From: Cyathus striatus
Taxonomy: Eukaryota > Basidiomycota > Agaricomycetes > Agaricales > Nidulariaceae
Assembly (NCBI GenBank): GCA_025738555.1
Contig: JAOVFP010000001.1
Location: 7,192,001-7,256,000 of the forward strand
Direction: 5' to 3'
Length of the DNA: 64,000 bases
Every line of letters begins with the position of its first letter. Within the stretch, counting starts at the first letter, position 1. Shown in pieces: positions 11,750 through 22,107 of this stretch. The position numbers were made by a program, and so were the translations under genes. The notes under the pieces were generated by a model. It did not search any database. It was not told where the DNA came from and was given only the letters and a program-made list of their open reading frames with translations.

Positions 11750-11778
11750 CATAACTTCCATACTCTCAGTATATTGAG

Positions 11779-12330
11779 GTCCCCCACGAAATCAGGTGGA
11801 CTTCAGGTAGAGTCCAGAAGTCTACCTGGACTACATGTGATTTCCAGGTAGACTCCAGGTAGACTTCTGGACTCTACCTGGACTACAGGTAGACTTCTGA
11901 ACTCTACCTGTACTCTACCTGGACTCTACCTGGACTCTACCTGGACACTACCTGGACTTTATATCAACTTCATGCTAATGTGATACATGTTCATTACCTG
12001 TACTCTACCTGTACTCTACCTGTACTCTACTTGGACTTTATATCAACTTCATGTTAATGTGATACATGTTCATTACCTGTACTCCACCTGTACTCTACCT
12101 GGACTCTACCTGGACTCTACCTGGACTTTATATCTACTTCATGCTAATGTGATACATGTTCATTACCTGTACTCCACCTGGACTCTACCTGGACTCTACC
12201 TGGACTCTACCTGGACTCTACCTGGACTTTATATCAACTTCATGCTAACATGATACATGTTCATTACCTGTACTCCACCTGGATTCTACCTGGACTCTAC
12301 CTGGACTTTATATCAACTTATAACTGTACA
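11779..12330. repeat. Left subterminal array of the KDZ element
   Basis: Units of about 11-15 bp (CTACCTGGACT and variants) alternate with a longer spacer, TTTATATCAACTTCATGCTA, that recurs at least four times, giving a higher-order repeat. The same core motif, inverted, forms the right-end array at 19560-19858. The likely role is transposase binding. Confidence 0.8.
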
Positions 12331-12455
12331 AAAAAGGCAGGCAGATGCTGTTGCAACTGTGAGATTCTTAGTTTGCTGAAAGGAGGAAATTGCAAATTTT
12401 AACACTAAATTGATATATTTATTTTAACAGATCTTTACATTAGCATACATGCAAC

Positions 12456-14852
12456 CTAATCAACTCTATTAATTTCAACTCCATCTTCCTCAATTCCATC
12501 CTCATCTCCCTGTTGTTCTGACTGTGTTTGTATTTGTTGATTTTGTTTTTTGTTTTGTTTTTGAATAACTCTTTGGGTATGAATAAAAGCATTGCATGCA
12601 ATGTCCAGTTGAAGTTATCCACAGTCATTCTATTAAGTATACTTTGAAAGCCCCCTAACCAAGCATTTAGTTGCTCACATGCCTATATGAAAAATAGTTA
12701 TAAATTGCAAATGAGACTATATTAAACATACCTGAGTATTAAATGCTCGTTTATAATGCTCATTACCCTCTATATCTCTCTCAACAACAACTAGATTTGG
12801 TGCTGATCCATTCAAAGGACTAGGATTGCAGTAAGTGCGACATAGGTAATCTGTCACTCTGTGATTAATATAGTGATAAGAGTCTACAACAAATCTTGTA
12901 GAGGCTTTCCAAATATTCCAATTATGGGAGTTGATTAAAAATTTCAGGACTACACATGCTTTATCAATGCATACATAGCTTGGTCTAGTTTCTTGCATTG
13001 GATATACATTTTCCAGAAACTCCACAATTTGACGGGCACCTTCTGACTTTGCAAATTTTGTCCATGCAATTACAACTCCACATGGTGCACAAATTGTTTC
13101 AACACAATAGAAACGAGGAGCCACAAAGTAATTATCTGGTTCCTGTGGTTCACGATTTGGCTGGTCATGTTGTGGATTAATTCTTCTTCTCAATTGCTGT
13201 GTCCATGATAGTGCACCTTCTTCTTCAGTTCTTTGGATAAGTCTTTGAATGCCAAGTACAGATTGTCATCCAAATCTAATAACATGATTATACCAGTTTT
13301 GTCTGTGGTTTACACATGTTTGAGAATTTTGTTCTTTAATATTATAACACCTTTTCATTCAGCATAGTCCTTCATGTTGACTTTCATGTCTTAGACAAAA
13401 TACTCCTGTTCGTGCATTTGCCAATTTTTCAGAACAATTCTGATAGGCACAGTGATTTGGCCCCATAACAATGCCATCAACCACTATCATTTTGACTTTT
13501 GGTTCTGGAACAAGATCTGTTTCCATTGCATTATCATCTATATCTGCATATTCTGTATTTTCAGCATCTTCTTGTAATATTGGTACAGTGCGATTTTCAT
13601 CTATTCCAACTACTGCAGCATTGTCATCAGCATTAATATGATCAGCTGTTGCTTTATAATCATGTGTGCATTCTTTACATGAATGGTTCAAAGCATCTCC
13701 AATAATACTTTCTTGTCCCAACTTCAAATATGCTTCTTTAGCTATTTGCTGTATTAATAAATTGTCAGGCATCACTAGAGTTTTATTCATTGAAACAGAT
13801 ATCTGTCTAGTTGTTTCATGTATGAAGGCTTTCCATATTTGCTGTCTTGAAATAGGTGGGTACTCATTTTCATCACCTTTTGAAAATGTATAATTCCAGA
13901 ACTCTGTATATGCAGCAGTTGATGCATGAAAATGATATACAGAATTGACAACCATAGTTGTAAACAATCTATCAGCCCAGATACTTTTTCCAATTTTAAT
14001 ATATTTTGCTTTATTGAAAATCATGCAATCTTTAGGACTAACATCTGGATTACGTTGTGAAGTTTCAGAGTTGGAAGGAGTGGCAAGACTTTTATGATCT
14101 GCATAATATATAGCTTCACATTTTGTGCAAAATCCAGATACAATCTGAGCATTTTCATATAGTTTAATTCCCCTTATAAGTGTAACTTTTGTTCTATCAC
14201 GTTGACGAGTATTGATATGTAATGCTCTTCCAATACAAGGTTTTTCAGGTGTTGAACATGTGATGTGAGCAGGACCAATAAGCAGTACTGGCTCAATTTC
14301 ACTAGTAGAAACAGGTTTCAAAGGTTGTAAAATTTCTCCTTTTCTTTCATAAGGGTCTAAGTCCAATATAGACAACAATCTATCTAGCTTTTTAGAAATT
14401 ACAGATATTTTTGATGACCCTAAAATTTCTGGCCTTTCATATGAATTAAATAGTTGTGTATCCTTCATTTCTGCAGAGTTAATTTTTGCATCTAAGTGAG
14501 TTTGTATAGCAGTAGCAAGTGCTTTAATCCATCCATTAGCAGTTACAGAATATTCATCTTCATGTATGGAATGTTTTGCTCATGCATGGAGGTTAAGAAT
14601 ATCAGTGTTATTCAGCAATGAGAACAGAATTGTCAACACAGTTGCCAAAGTAATATCTGAACTGAAATTGAGATTAATAAATTCAGCAAACAGCTTGAAT
14701 GGAATATTTGGAAATGGATCTTCAGATTGAACTGCATTTACTTGAGGTATAAAGGATAATAAAACACATATTGTCCATATTTTAAAATAAAGCAGGCAGG
14801 TTGAGCTATAAAAAATAGAAAGTTTCATTAGAAAATTGTTCTCACAATTCAC
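12456..14852 (-). pseudogene. KDZ transposase with CxC5/CxC6-type cysteine clusters, decayed
   Basis: From the N-terminus: a helical region (about 14750-14480); a cysteine cluster with FCTKCEAIYYADH near 14130; a conserved segment, FHASTAAYTEFWNYTF, near 13920; VVDGIVMGPNHCAYQNC with following Cys/His near 13440; then a catalytic-core-like part with YVCIDKA, VVDSYHYINH, YCNP and, after a 49-nt intron (12683-12731), ACEQLNAWLGG. Family knowledge: this order matches the KDZ-associated CxC5/CxC6 proteins of Agaricomycetes; the acidic residues in IDKA, VDSYHY and ACEQ are the candidate metal ligands. TGA stops lie at 14580-14582, 13359-13361 and 13266-13268, each CGA-derived by inference. One frameshift falls near 12565. 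The start codon is uncertain. Confidence 0.8.
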
Positions 14853-14879
14853 AGAATCACAACAAAATTTATAGCCAGC

Positions 14880-15350
14880 ATATAGCTGTTGAAAGCCAAT
14901 AGTTGTACATACATGAAGTTAAAAATACTGTTGAAGTATTCCAACTCTACATAAAATAAAGAGTAGCAGAAACATTCAGCTACTGAAACCAAATAATTGT
15001 ACATACATGAAGTTGAAAATACTGTTGAAGCATTTCAACTCTACATATAATGAAGAGTAGCAGAAACATTCAGCTGTTGAGAGCAAATAATTGTACATGA
15101 AGTTGAAAATACTGTTGAAGTATTCCAACTCTACATAAAATAAAGAATAGTAGAAATATTCAGCTGTTGAAAGCAAATGATTGTACATGAAGTTGAAAAT
15201 ACTGTTGAAGTATTCTCAACTTTACATAAAATAAAGAAATACAAAATCAATGGCTGTTGAAAGCCAGTTACTGTACAAGAATTGAAAATACTGTTGAAGT
15301 ATTCCAATCCACAACAATAGAATAAAAACAAAAACCCAACCATTGAAAGC
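14880..15350. repeat. Tandem repeat, about 112 bp x 4-5
   Basis: The unit reads roughly GTACATGAAGTTGAAAATAC, then TGTTGAAGTATTCCAACTC, then an AT-rich stretch with CAGCTGTTGAAAGC. Each unit contains a small hairpin (GTTGAAAATAC against GTATTCCAAC). It lies between the accessory gene and the transposase gene inside the KDZ element. Confidence 0.75.
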
Positions 15351-15367
15351 AAGTAATAACAAAACTC

Positions 15368-17061
15368 TTACAATTTTTTGGACTTTCCCTTGTCCTTCTT
15401 GTGTGACTTCTTACTCTTTCCCTTTCCTTTATTTTCACTCATATCTTCTTGATCTTTCTCCTTCACCCCCTCCTCATTATTATCTGTCTCACCCTCTTCT
15501 CTTTCCTTGCCCTTTCCCTTACTTTGTTGATTTTTATGATCTTCAGCTGCTGCTTCTTTGCCTTTTAAAATCTCATGTAAGGATGAAAATCCTGGCTTCT
15601 TAGATCCCCAGACACTTTTCTTATCAACTCCACCTTCATTTTTCAACCAAGATACCATTTGTGGATGGTATTTAAGAAGGGGAAAAGTTTTGTAAGGATA
15701 AGTATAATATGTTGAAGGTGACATGAAAACACTAATAAGGACTTTCTTATCAATAACCGCTTTTGCAGATGTCTGAACAATGCTGAGAGATGCTTTTTTG
15801 TTCTCCCATATATCCTCAATCATTTCAAACTTTTCATACACAGCACGTATATCTTCCTTTCCCTTACTTTTAATCAAATGCTCCGGGATATTGAAATGTG
15901 AAATAATTAAATGTTTCACAACTTCCTCATCAGTACTGGAAGATCCAGATGGTGCTGCCATTGTTGTAATCTCATTCTTATCTGCACCATCTGCTAATAT
16001 TTCAAGATAATAAGTGTTCTTATCATCCATCTGCCATTTGGCAGTTTGGACTTTTTTCTCCTTAATATTCATGTAGTGGCCTTTAATGCTCCAGTTTCCA
16101 TTCTCACGCAAAGATATTCTAGGATTTTTCTCTGTTTAATTATCAGATGATATTTCAGATAATAAATAGCAGTAATAACATACTTGATATGGGTGAATAA
16201 ACTTCACTTATATGCTCTAGTACTTCTTGAAGATCGGATAATGGCTCTTGGTCTGTTATGATAAAATCAGGTTTTGGTGCTTCAGGCTTCAGAAACAGGT
16301 GAATTTGTCCTTTGACATTTCCTGGAGGCATGGTGAATGGATCTATGCATGTGAATATTTAGCTACCAAAATTCATAACTATAAGTATTATCCTTACCAT
16401 CTTCATCATCACCATAATTATATACATTTCCAGTAGCTCTTCCATGAGAAAAACCACCAGCTGTACATGATGCTCCTTGAAGCTCATCCTTACTAAGAGA
16501 AGAAGTGGCTGAGCTGTGGGACTCTGAGCACTTAGATACTTTACTTCTGGAATGGTGAGCATCAGTTGGACTAGATAGAGCTCGACCACGCTTTAGAGTG
16601 GAAATTCCTTTCTTTGGTGTGATGTCTGTATCAACATTCATAGATTCCTCTTCAATGTCTGACTCTGTCTCACTATTGTTCTCTTTACTAGAATTATCAT
16701 AATCTTTATCCTCAGATTTATCAGCTTCAGTATCATCTTCTTGAAACTTATCAGAAATATCAGCAGTACTCTCCATAGAGTTTTCCGAGCCTTCCAGAGA
16801 CTGATCAGAAATATTGGCAGCACTCATAGAATTCAAATCCATAGTTTCTAACTGAGAATGTGATGGCATAGACCCTTCCAGAGACTTATCAGAAATACCA
16901 GCTGCATTCATATAGTTCAAATTCATAGTTTTTAACTGAGACCCCAGTGGCATAAGAGTTTCATCTTCATTAAGTAAGTCACTAGTCTCTCCCACTAGAA
17001 CTTGAGTGGACTCTCTTGAAGAAAAATGAGGAGGGGGAGCAACAGATGTGTTCTCCTCCAT
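15368..17061 (-). CDS. KDZ-element accessory protein, unknown function, 528 aa, three exons
   Basis: Three exons, 17061-16398, 16342-16184 and 16131-15368, join in one open frame across introns of 55 and 52 nt with GTAAGG/TAG and GTATGT/CAG borders. The predicted 528-residue protein has three parts. Residues 1-221 are acidic and Ser-rich, with an internal duplication (SQLKTMNLN and SQLETMDLN, each followed by ISD.SLEGS). A middle region has the look of a folded domain (MPPGNVKGQIHLFLKPE, then WSIKGHYMNIKEKK, then YYTYPYKTFPLLKYHPQMV). The tail is Lys/Glu-rich (SKKSHKKDKGKSKKL), probably a nuclear or nucleic-acid-binding tail. No stop interrupts it, unlike the neighbouring transposase. I recognise no family. 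ATG at 17061 is used; an upstream exon is possible. Confidence 0.65.
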
Positions 17062-17099
17062 AAGAACTTGCTCTACTCTATAAAAACATTAAAATATAA

Positions 17100-17480
17100 T
17101 AAATATATAGTAAAACAAAAGTTATGGAGTAAATTGCTTTGGAAGTTCAGCATTCTTATCATCTTTGAGTCTATCCACTGAAGTTTTCCTTTATATTCCA
17201 AATTTTCAATGTAGTACCTCAAATATAGAAAACACTACTCACTTATTGGTCTTATTCTTTTTAGCTCCTTCCCATGTGTTGCTGATGCTTTTGAACCAGA
17301 TTTAGTTGCTCTCTGGTCACTATCAGCCTTTGCAGCAGCACTTGATGATTTTCTAGTATTGACCATGTTTGAAGTTTGTAAGAACTGTGGTGACAACAAG
17401 TGAATAGTAGCCTGAGATGTGGGTGGAAGGGAAGAAAGAAGTTATCTGGACACATGCTTGTATATATGAAGATCACATCA
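17100..17480 (-). other. Possible upstream exon(s) of the accessory gene
   Basis: On the minus strand an ATG near 17367 opens MVNTRKSSSAAAKADSDQ and runs to a GTGAGT donor-like site near 17240. A second short open segment (about 17190-17125) follows. I could not join these in frame to the exon at 17061. They may be 5' exons or a decayed extension. Confidence 0.3.
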
Positions 17481-17580
17481 TGTCTATAATTGCCACTTCA
17501 GCCTCACTTAATCCATGCACACATCTATTAATAAACCTTTATTTAACTATATACGAACATGAACTATTTATGTATAGATA

Positions 17581-17815
17581 TGAGAAATCAATATGGCATT
17601 TCATTAATGAAACGCCATATTGATTTCTCATGGAGGCGACAAGATAGTATGAATGAGGGGAAATCGATAAGGCATTCCAATAGTGGAACACCTTATCGAT
17701 ACCCCATAAAAGTAGCATGAGAGTGCCCTCATCACTTGCGAGATGAGGGTGAGATAAATATAAGAAGGGAAATTGATAAGGTGTTCCAATAGTGGAATGC
17801 CTTATTGATCTCCCA
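17581..17815. repeat. Three hairpin-forming palindromes
   Basis: 17581-17630 is a 50-bp palindrome (TGAGAAATCAATATGGC and its complement) with one mismatched pair. 17662-17700 and 17772-17809 share another design: ATYGATAAGG, TTCCA, loop ATAG, TGGAA, CCTTATYGAT. All lie upstream of the accessory gene inside the KDZ element. Confidence 0.8.
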
Positions 17816-17819
17816 TAAT

Positions 17820-19260
17820 AGCATAAGAGTGCCCTCGTCACTTGTGAGACGAGGGCGGTGGCGAGGGGAGAGGGCCGGAAGAAAGGTATGCACCCTTGTC
17901 ACTTGCGAGACGAGGGCGAAGGAGAGGGAGAGGGAGAAGGCCTGCACCCTCATCACTTGCGAGACGAGGGCAATGGTGAGGAGAGAGGGTGGTGGCGAGG
18001 GAGAGGGGAGAAGTGAATCGCCCTCATCACATGCGAGACGAGGGCAATGGTGAGGGGAGAGGGTGAGGGTGAGGGAGAGGGGAGAAGTGAATCGCCCCTT
18101 GTCACTTGTGAGATGAGGGCGATGGCGAGGGGAGAGGGCAAGGGCAAGGGAGAGGGGAGAAGTGAATCACCCTCATCACTTGCGAGACGAGGGCATGGCA
18201 AGGGGCCGGAGGAAAGGTATGCACCCTCGTCACTTGTGAGACGAGGGCAAGGGCGAGGGGAGACAGGTGAGGATGAGGGCAAGGGCAAGGGAAAGGGGAG
18301 AAGTGAATCACCCTCGCCACTTGCGAGACGAGGGTGAGGTGAGGGGAGAGGGAAAGGGAGATGGGAGAAGTTGATTGCCCTCGTCACTTGCGAGACAAGA
18401 GCGAGTGCGAGGGGCAAGGGGTGAGGGTGAGGGAGACAGGAGAAGTGAATAGCTCTCACCACTTGCAAGACAAGGGTGAGGTGAGGGGAGAGGGAGACAG
18501 AGACGGGAAAAGTTGATTGCCCTTGTCACTTGCAAGACAAGGGGGGAGGAGAGAGAGATGGGGGAAGGCAGCATCAGGAGTGGGGGCCAGGAGAAGACGC
18601 TCACCCTCATCACTTGCAGACAAGGGCAAGGGAGTGGAGAAAATGTGTCCCCACGTCACTTGTGAGACCGGGGACGAAGACGCCGGCGATGGAGACAGGA
18701 GAAAACAATTGCCCTCATCACTGGCAGACGAGGGCGAGGGAGTGGAGAAAACGCGTCCCCACGTCACTTGCGAGATGGGGGACGAAGACACCAGTGATGT
18801 TGACAAGTGGAAATGCTCACCCTCGTCACTTGCAGACGAGGGCGGGGGAGGGGAGAAAACACATCCCCACGTCACTTGCAGGACAGGGGACGAAGACGCC
18901 AGCGATGGAGACGAGGGCGAGGGAGTGGAGAAGACACATCCCCACGTCACTTGTGAGATGGCAGACAGAAATGTGGGTGAGGGAGAGGGCAGGAGTGGGC
19001 GAGGGGCGCAGGGAGAAAACATGGAAGAGAGGGCGTGATGAAGGGCTGAAACGGAGAAAGAGGAGAGAGGGAAGGGGAGCGCGCTGGAGGGTGTGCTTGT
19101 CCTTGGCTTGACATTGCTATGTGTGCGCCAGGCATATCCGTCCGCTTCAGGAAGGAGAGGAGGAGAGAGAGGGAGGGGAAGAGTGGAAGCATAGAGAGGG
19201 AGAAACGGCACCTGTCACTTGCAAGACGAGACGCGGGGGTGAGGGAGGGAGGGGATGATG
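17820..19260. repeat. G-rich minisatellite with repeated hairpin motif
   Basis: About a dozen units of 50-80 bp carry CCCTCGTC-ACTTGCGA-GACGAGGG or variants, a perfect 8-bp stem in several copies, separated by GAGGGGAGAGGG-type runs. From about 18600 a second unit type appears (GTCCCCACGTCACTTG followed by GGGGACGAAGACG). CpG is retained. The ORFs that cross it on both strands are repeat artefacts. Confidence 0.8.
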
Positions 19261-19399
19261 GATGATGGAAGAGGACACATGTCGTCGTTGCAAGCGATGA
19301 TGATGAAGCATGCAGCGCTGGCAGCTGTGGCAGTGTGCACAGCACATGAGGCGATGGCCAGATGGTAGCTATAGGGTGTTGGGATATGATCATTATAAC

Positions 19400-19505
19400 G
19401 CTGGCTTGGCTTAGTGGTTAAAGACGCTTGTTAGCACTTAGTAGGCGCCATTTAAGCGCCAGCTATTGTTCACATTGTTGGTTCAATTCTCAATGGTAAC
19501 ATTTG
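19400..19505 (+). other. tRNA-like segment
   Basis: TGGCTTAGTGGTTAAAGACG resembles an A box and D arm. GTTGGTTCAATTCTC, 65 nt downstream, resembles a B box. Between them GGCGCCATTTAAGCGCC can form a long variable-arm-like hairpin. No acceptor stem closes the structure, so I call it tRNA-derived rather than a tRNA gene. Confidence 0.4.
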
Positions 19506-19559
19506 TGAAATTACTTTTTCTCCTATATTATTAGTAAGAAACCCTGTTCTAATTGCCCG

Positions 19560-19858
19560 GTATGAAGTACAGGTAAAAATCAGGTGAACTACAGGTAAAG
19601 TACAGTATTCTACCTGAAGTCCAGTGGCTGAAATCAGTGATTTCCAGGTGATTTCCAGTAGTCCACCTGAAGTCCAGGACTCTACCTGGACTTCACCTGG
19701 ACTTTTCCTGGACTACAGATGGACTCATCTGTGCTCTACACAAGGAAAAAATATTCCTAGAGTTCAGGTAAAGTCCAGGTGAAGTCCAGGTGAAGTCCAG
19801 GTGAAGTCCAGGTAGAGTCCTGGACTTCAGGTAGACTCTACCTAATTCCATGGGGGAC
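19560..19858. repeat. Right subterminal array and TIR of the KDZ element
   Basis: The motif AGGTGAAGTCC / AGGTAGAGTCC is repeated in both orientations and ends with CCATGGGGGAC. It mirrors the array at 11779-12330. Coordinates of the inner edge are approximate. Confidence 0.8.
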
Positions 19859-20279
19859 TGCAATGACCTCCTTTGTTGCTACGAGCACACTGAACATTTG
19901 CACACATTGTGCAAACATTGTTGTAATAAGGAATAGGTTGTATGAACAATTTGTTGAACTTTTGTTCAAAAGTGTGGTAGAGTTTGTGGCATGCAAACAT
20001 TGTTTTGGTGAAGTCACCTTCACTAAAAACCTTGGGATGCACATCATGATAAGCCAGAATATGAGCGTAATAAAAATATGCAGTCAGTAAAACTTGAAAA
20101 CAAAAATAAATGCCATGATAATGACGACATACAAGCTCGACATGAATAGAATCGAGATTCAGGAATTTATAATCTAGCCCATTGTTCAAGGTTTGAATAA
20201 AATGGCTGACTTGGTCACGAAGACTATGACATGAGCCCAGAAAGACAAGGAGGCTGGAATAGGTTTCAGGAGCAGACAT
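19859..20279 (-). pseudogene. Hypothetical ORF truncated by the KDZ element
   Basis: An ATG at 20279 opens about 140 codons that run into the transposon end, so the last residues (SPPWN) come from the terminal repeat. A donor-like GTAAGT lies upstream near 20306, and an open stretch at 20391-20573 may belong to the same former gene. The residues include several Cys and His (VCTMCANVQC), but no family is recognised. Confidence 0.35.
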
Positions 20280-21698
20280 GGTAGAGTATAGGAATATTCT
20301 AAAGACTTACCAGCATTGTGTTCCAGTTTAAATAGCTCAAGCTACACTGATAAAAGCCTAAAGAGATATATTTCCATAAAATAAGCTTGATCAGTTTTTG
20401 TGATGAAGTCCCAATGTAGAAACCCAATTTTTTTGGTATGACATCCCCACATTTATCTGTAAAAATCCCCTTTCAACCAAGGGTGGTTGATGTTTATTTG
20501 TTGAAGAGGGAAGGAATAATAGCACAGAGTAGCACAGGAATTTATTCAATCTGAATAAATCCTGGGAAACCAAAGTTAAAATTATTGTCTAAGTCATGTG
20601 TATGGCCATTTATTGGTTCATTTAGATCAACAATCTAAGGGTAGTATAATGGCATTACAAGCAGAAGATAACTACTGGAACAAGGTACTAATTTAGTCAG
20701 AAGATGGGAAATGGTCATGTCTGGAAGTGTGCCTAGCACCATGAACATGGATAGAAGAGGCATGAGTTGGTGTGCAAAGATCAAAGTCCAGTAGTGTCAG
20801 TAGAGGGAGTAAGATTCTAATCAGACATAGTATTAAAATAAAACAAAAGGGGATGAGGGTGCAATAGTACCTTGGCAGACAGTGTCTTGTGAGAGCAAAC
20901 ATATGGAGGATTTCACCAATGCTAACACCTGGCAGATATAAAAGTTATTCTAAGACAATTGCAGACAAAGATATGAACTGGTCAACATATGAAATATGAG
21001 ACTCGACTGAGGACAGTCATTTATTTGTTGGGGGGAGATGATATGGCAGCTATTAATTCAATAAGAGACTAATAAATTATATATAACAACTTGTATTACA
21101 TAAAGCTTACCTCGCTGATCTTGGGTTCGAGAGCTGGGGCTAAGTCCCATGTTGCCAGTTAAATATATGCTAAAAACATATACTTAAAACAAGGGAGTAA
21201 AAACTATAAAACAAATATAAAAAGATCAGGAGAAGTTATGTACATACATACCTAGATAGGGTGGAAACTCAAGTTGGCATATTATTTAATAGACTTGTTG
21301 AATGAAAGGTGCATATATCTCTTGTCAGAGAATATATGATTGACAACATTGGGAATCTAGAAATAGTTGACCATGTAAGTGTTTTAAAACATAAAGAGTG
21401 CACTTACTGGGATAATGAATGAAGCTACAGGGGAGATAATAACATATCAGCAGTGGATGTTGCCAGACAAATGCTTGGTATACGAGATGAGGTGCCTCAA
21501 GATAACATGTATCAAGTACAGTATACATCCATACATGCCTTTTGCAGCATGGCATGGGAATGTGTGATGCTCATCACTAGGGAAATAGCACCTACACTAT
21601 ATTTAGAATACTGCACACTGTATCACTAAAGTCTCAGCTGTCTGTGGACTTGTAAAATAGATATATGCATTTGGTACTTTACATATATTATTATTAGA
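20280..21698. other. No supported gene
   Basis: The stretch is AT-rich, with short ORFs on the minus strand only. CTTGGGTTCGAGAGCTGGGG near 21120 resembles an isolated tRNA T arm. I see no repeat pair or terminal inverted repeat here. Confidence 0.5.
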
Positions 21699-21993
21699 TA
21701 CAGTATACAACCATCAAACATGACAACAAAAATAAGAAGTTGATTTACAACATCATATATAAAAGTAAAAAACATAAAATTGACATGGGTGAGTAGCTGA
21801 ATATGTACTCTACAACATAGTAAAATTTTGAAAGATTTGGAATGCATTAAGTTGGTGAAATTTGGAAAATAGTCAATGAAGTTTGAAACCAGCCTTTACC
21901 ACATGGCGTGACAGAGTGATTGCTGAAATTGCCAAGCTGCAGACCCAATGCATGACAGTTGCTATCATGATGCACCATTGGATTCCCTTCCCT

Positions 21994-22048
21994 ACTCCTC
22001 TTCCTCCTCCTCCTCCTCCTTCTCCTCCTCCTCCTCCTCCTCCTCCTC
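21994..22048 (+). repeat. (TCC)n microsatellite
   Basis: Nearly uninterrupted TCC repeats, read as poly-Arg (AGG) on the minus strand. It lies inside the Pogo element, 60 bp downstream of the transposase stop. Confidence 0.95.
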
Positions 22049-22107
22049 AACTATGGCTGTGAAATCCCTCAACAATGGCCTGTCTGACTCCTTCTGCAAC
22101 ACTCCTC

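Larger units (their letters stand above)
11779..19858 (-). mobile_element. KDZ-type DNA transposon, about 8.1 kb
   Basis: The left end GTCCCCCACGAAATCAGGT is mirrored by the right end (GTCCCCCATGGAATTAGGT on the minus strand). Both ends then carry arrays of AGGTAGAGTCC / CCTGGACTCTACC motifs. Between them, on the minus strand, lie an accessory gene (15368-17061) and a KDZ transposase (12456-14852). The interior also holds a 112-bp tandem repeat, three hairpins, a 1.4 kb G-rich minisatellite and a tRNA-like segment. I could not define a target duplication. The right end truncates an ORF outside it. Family knowledge: KDZ elements are large TIR transposons that expanded in Agaricomycetes. Confidence 0.75.

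Noticed and set aside
15368..17061. TET/JBP dioxygenase as KDZ accessory gene
   Set aside because: KDZ elements can be linked to TET/JBP genes, but this protein shows no HxD...H iron-binding pattern or other TET features.
17805..19393. Overlapping Arg/Gly- and Pro/Ser-rich ORFs on both strands
   Set aside because: They are open only because the minisatellite has few stops. They have no domain and no splice-consistent extension.
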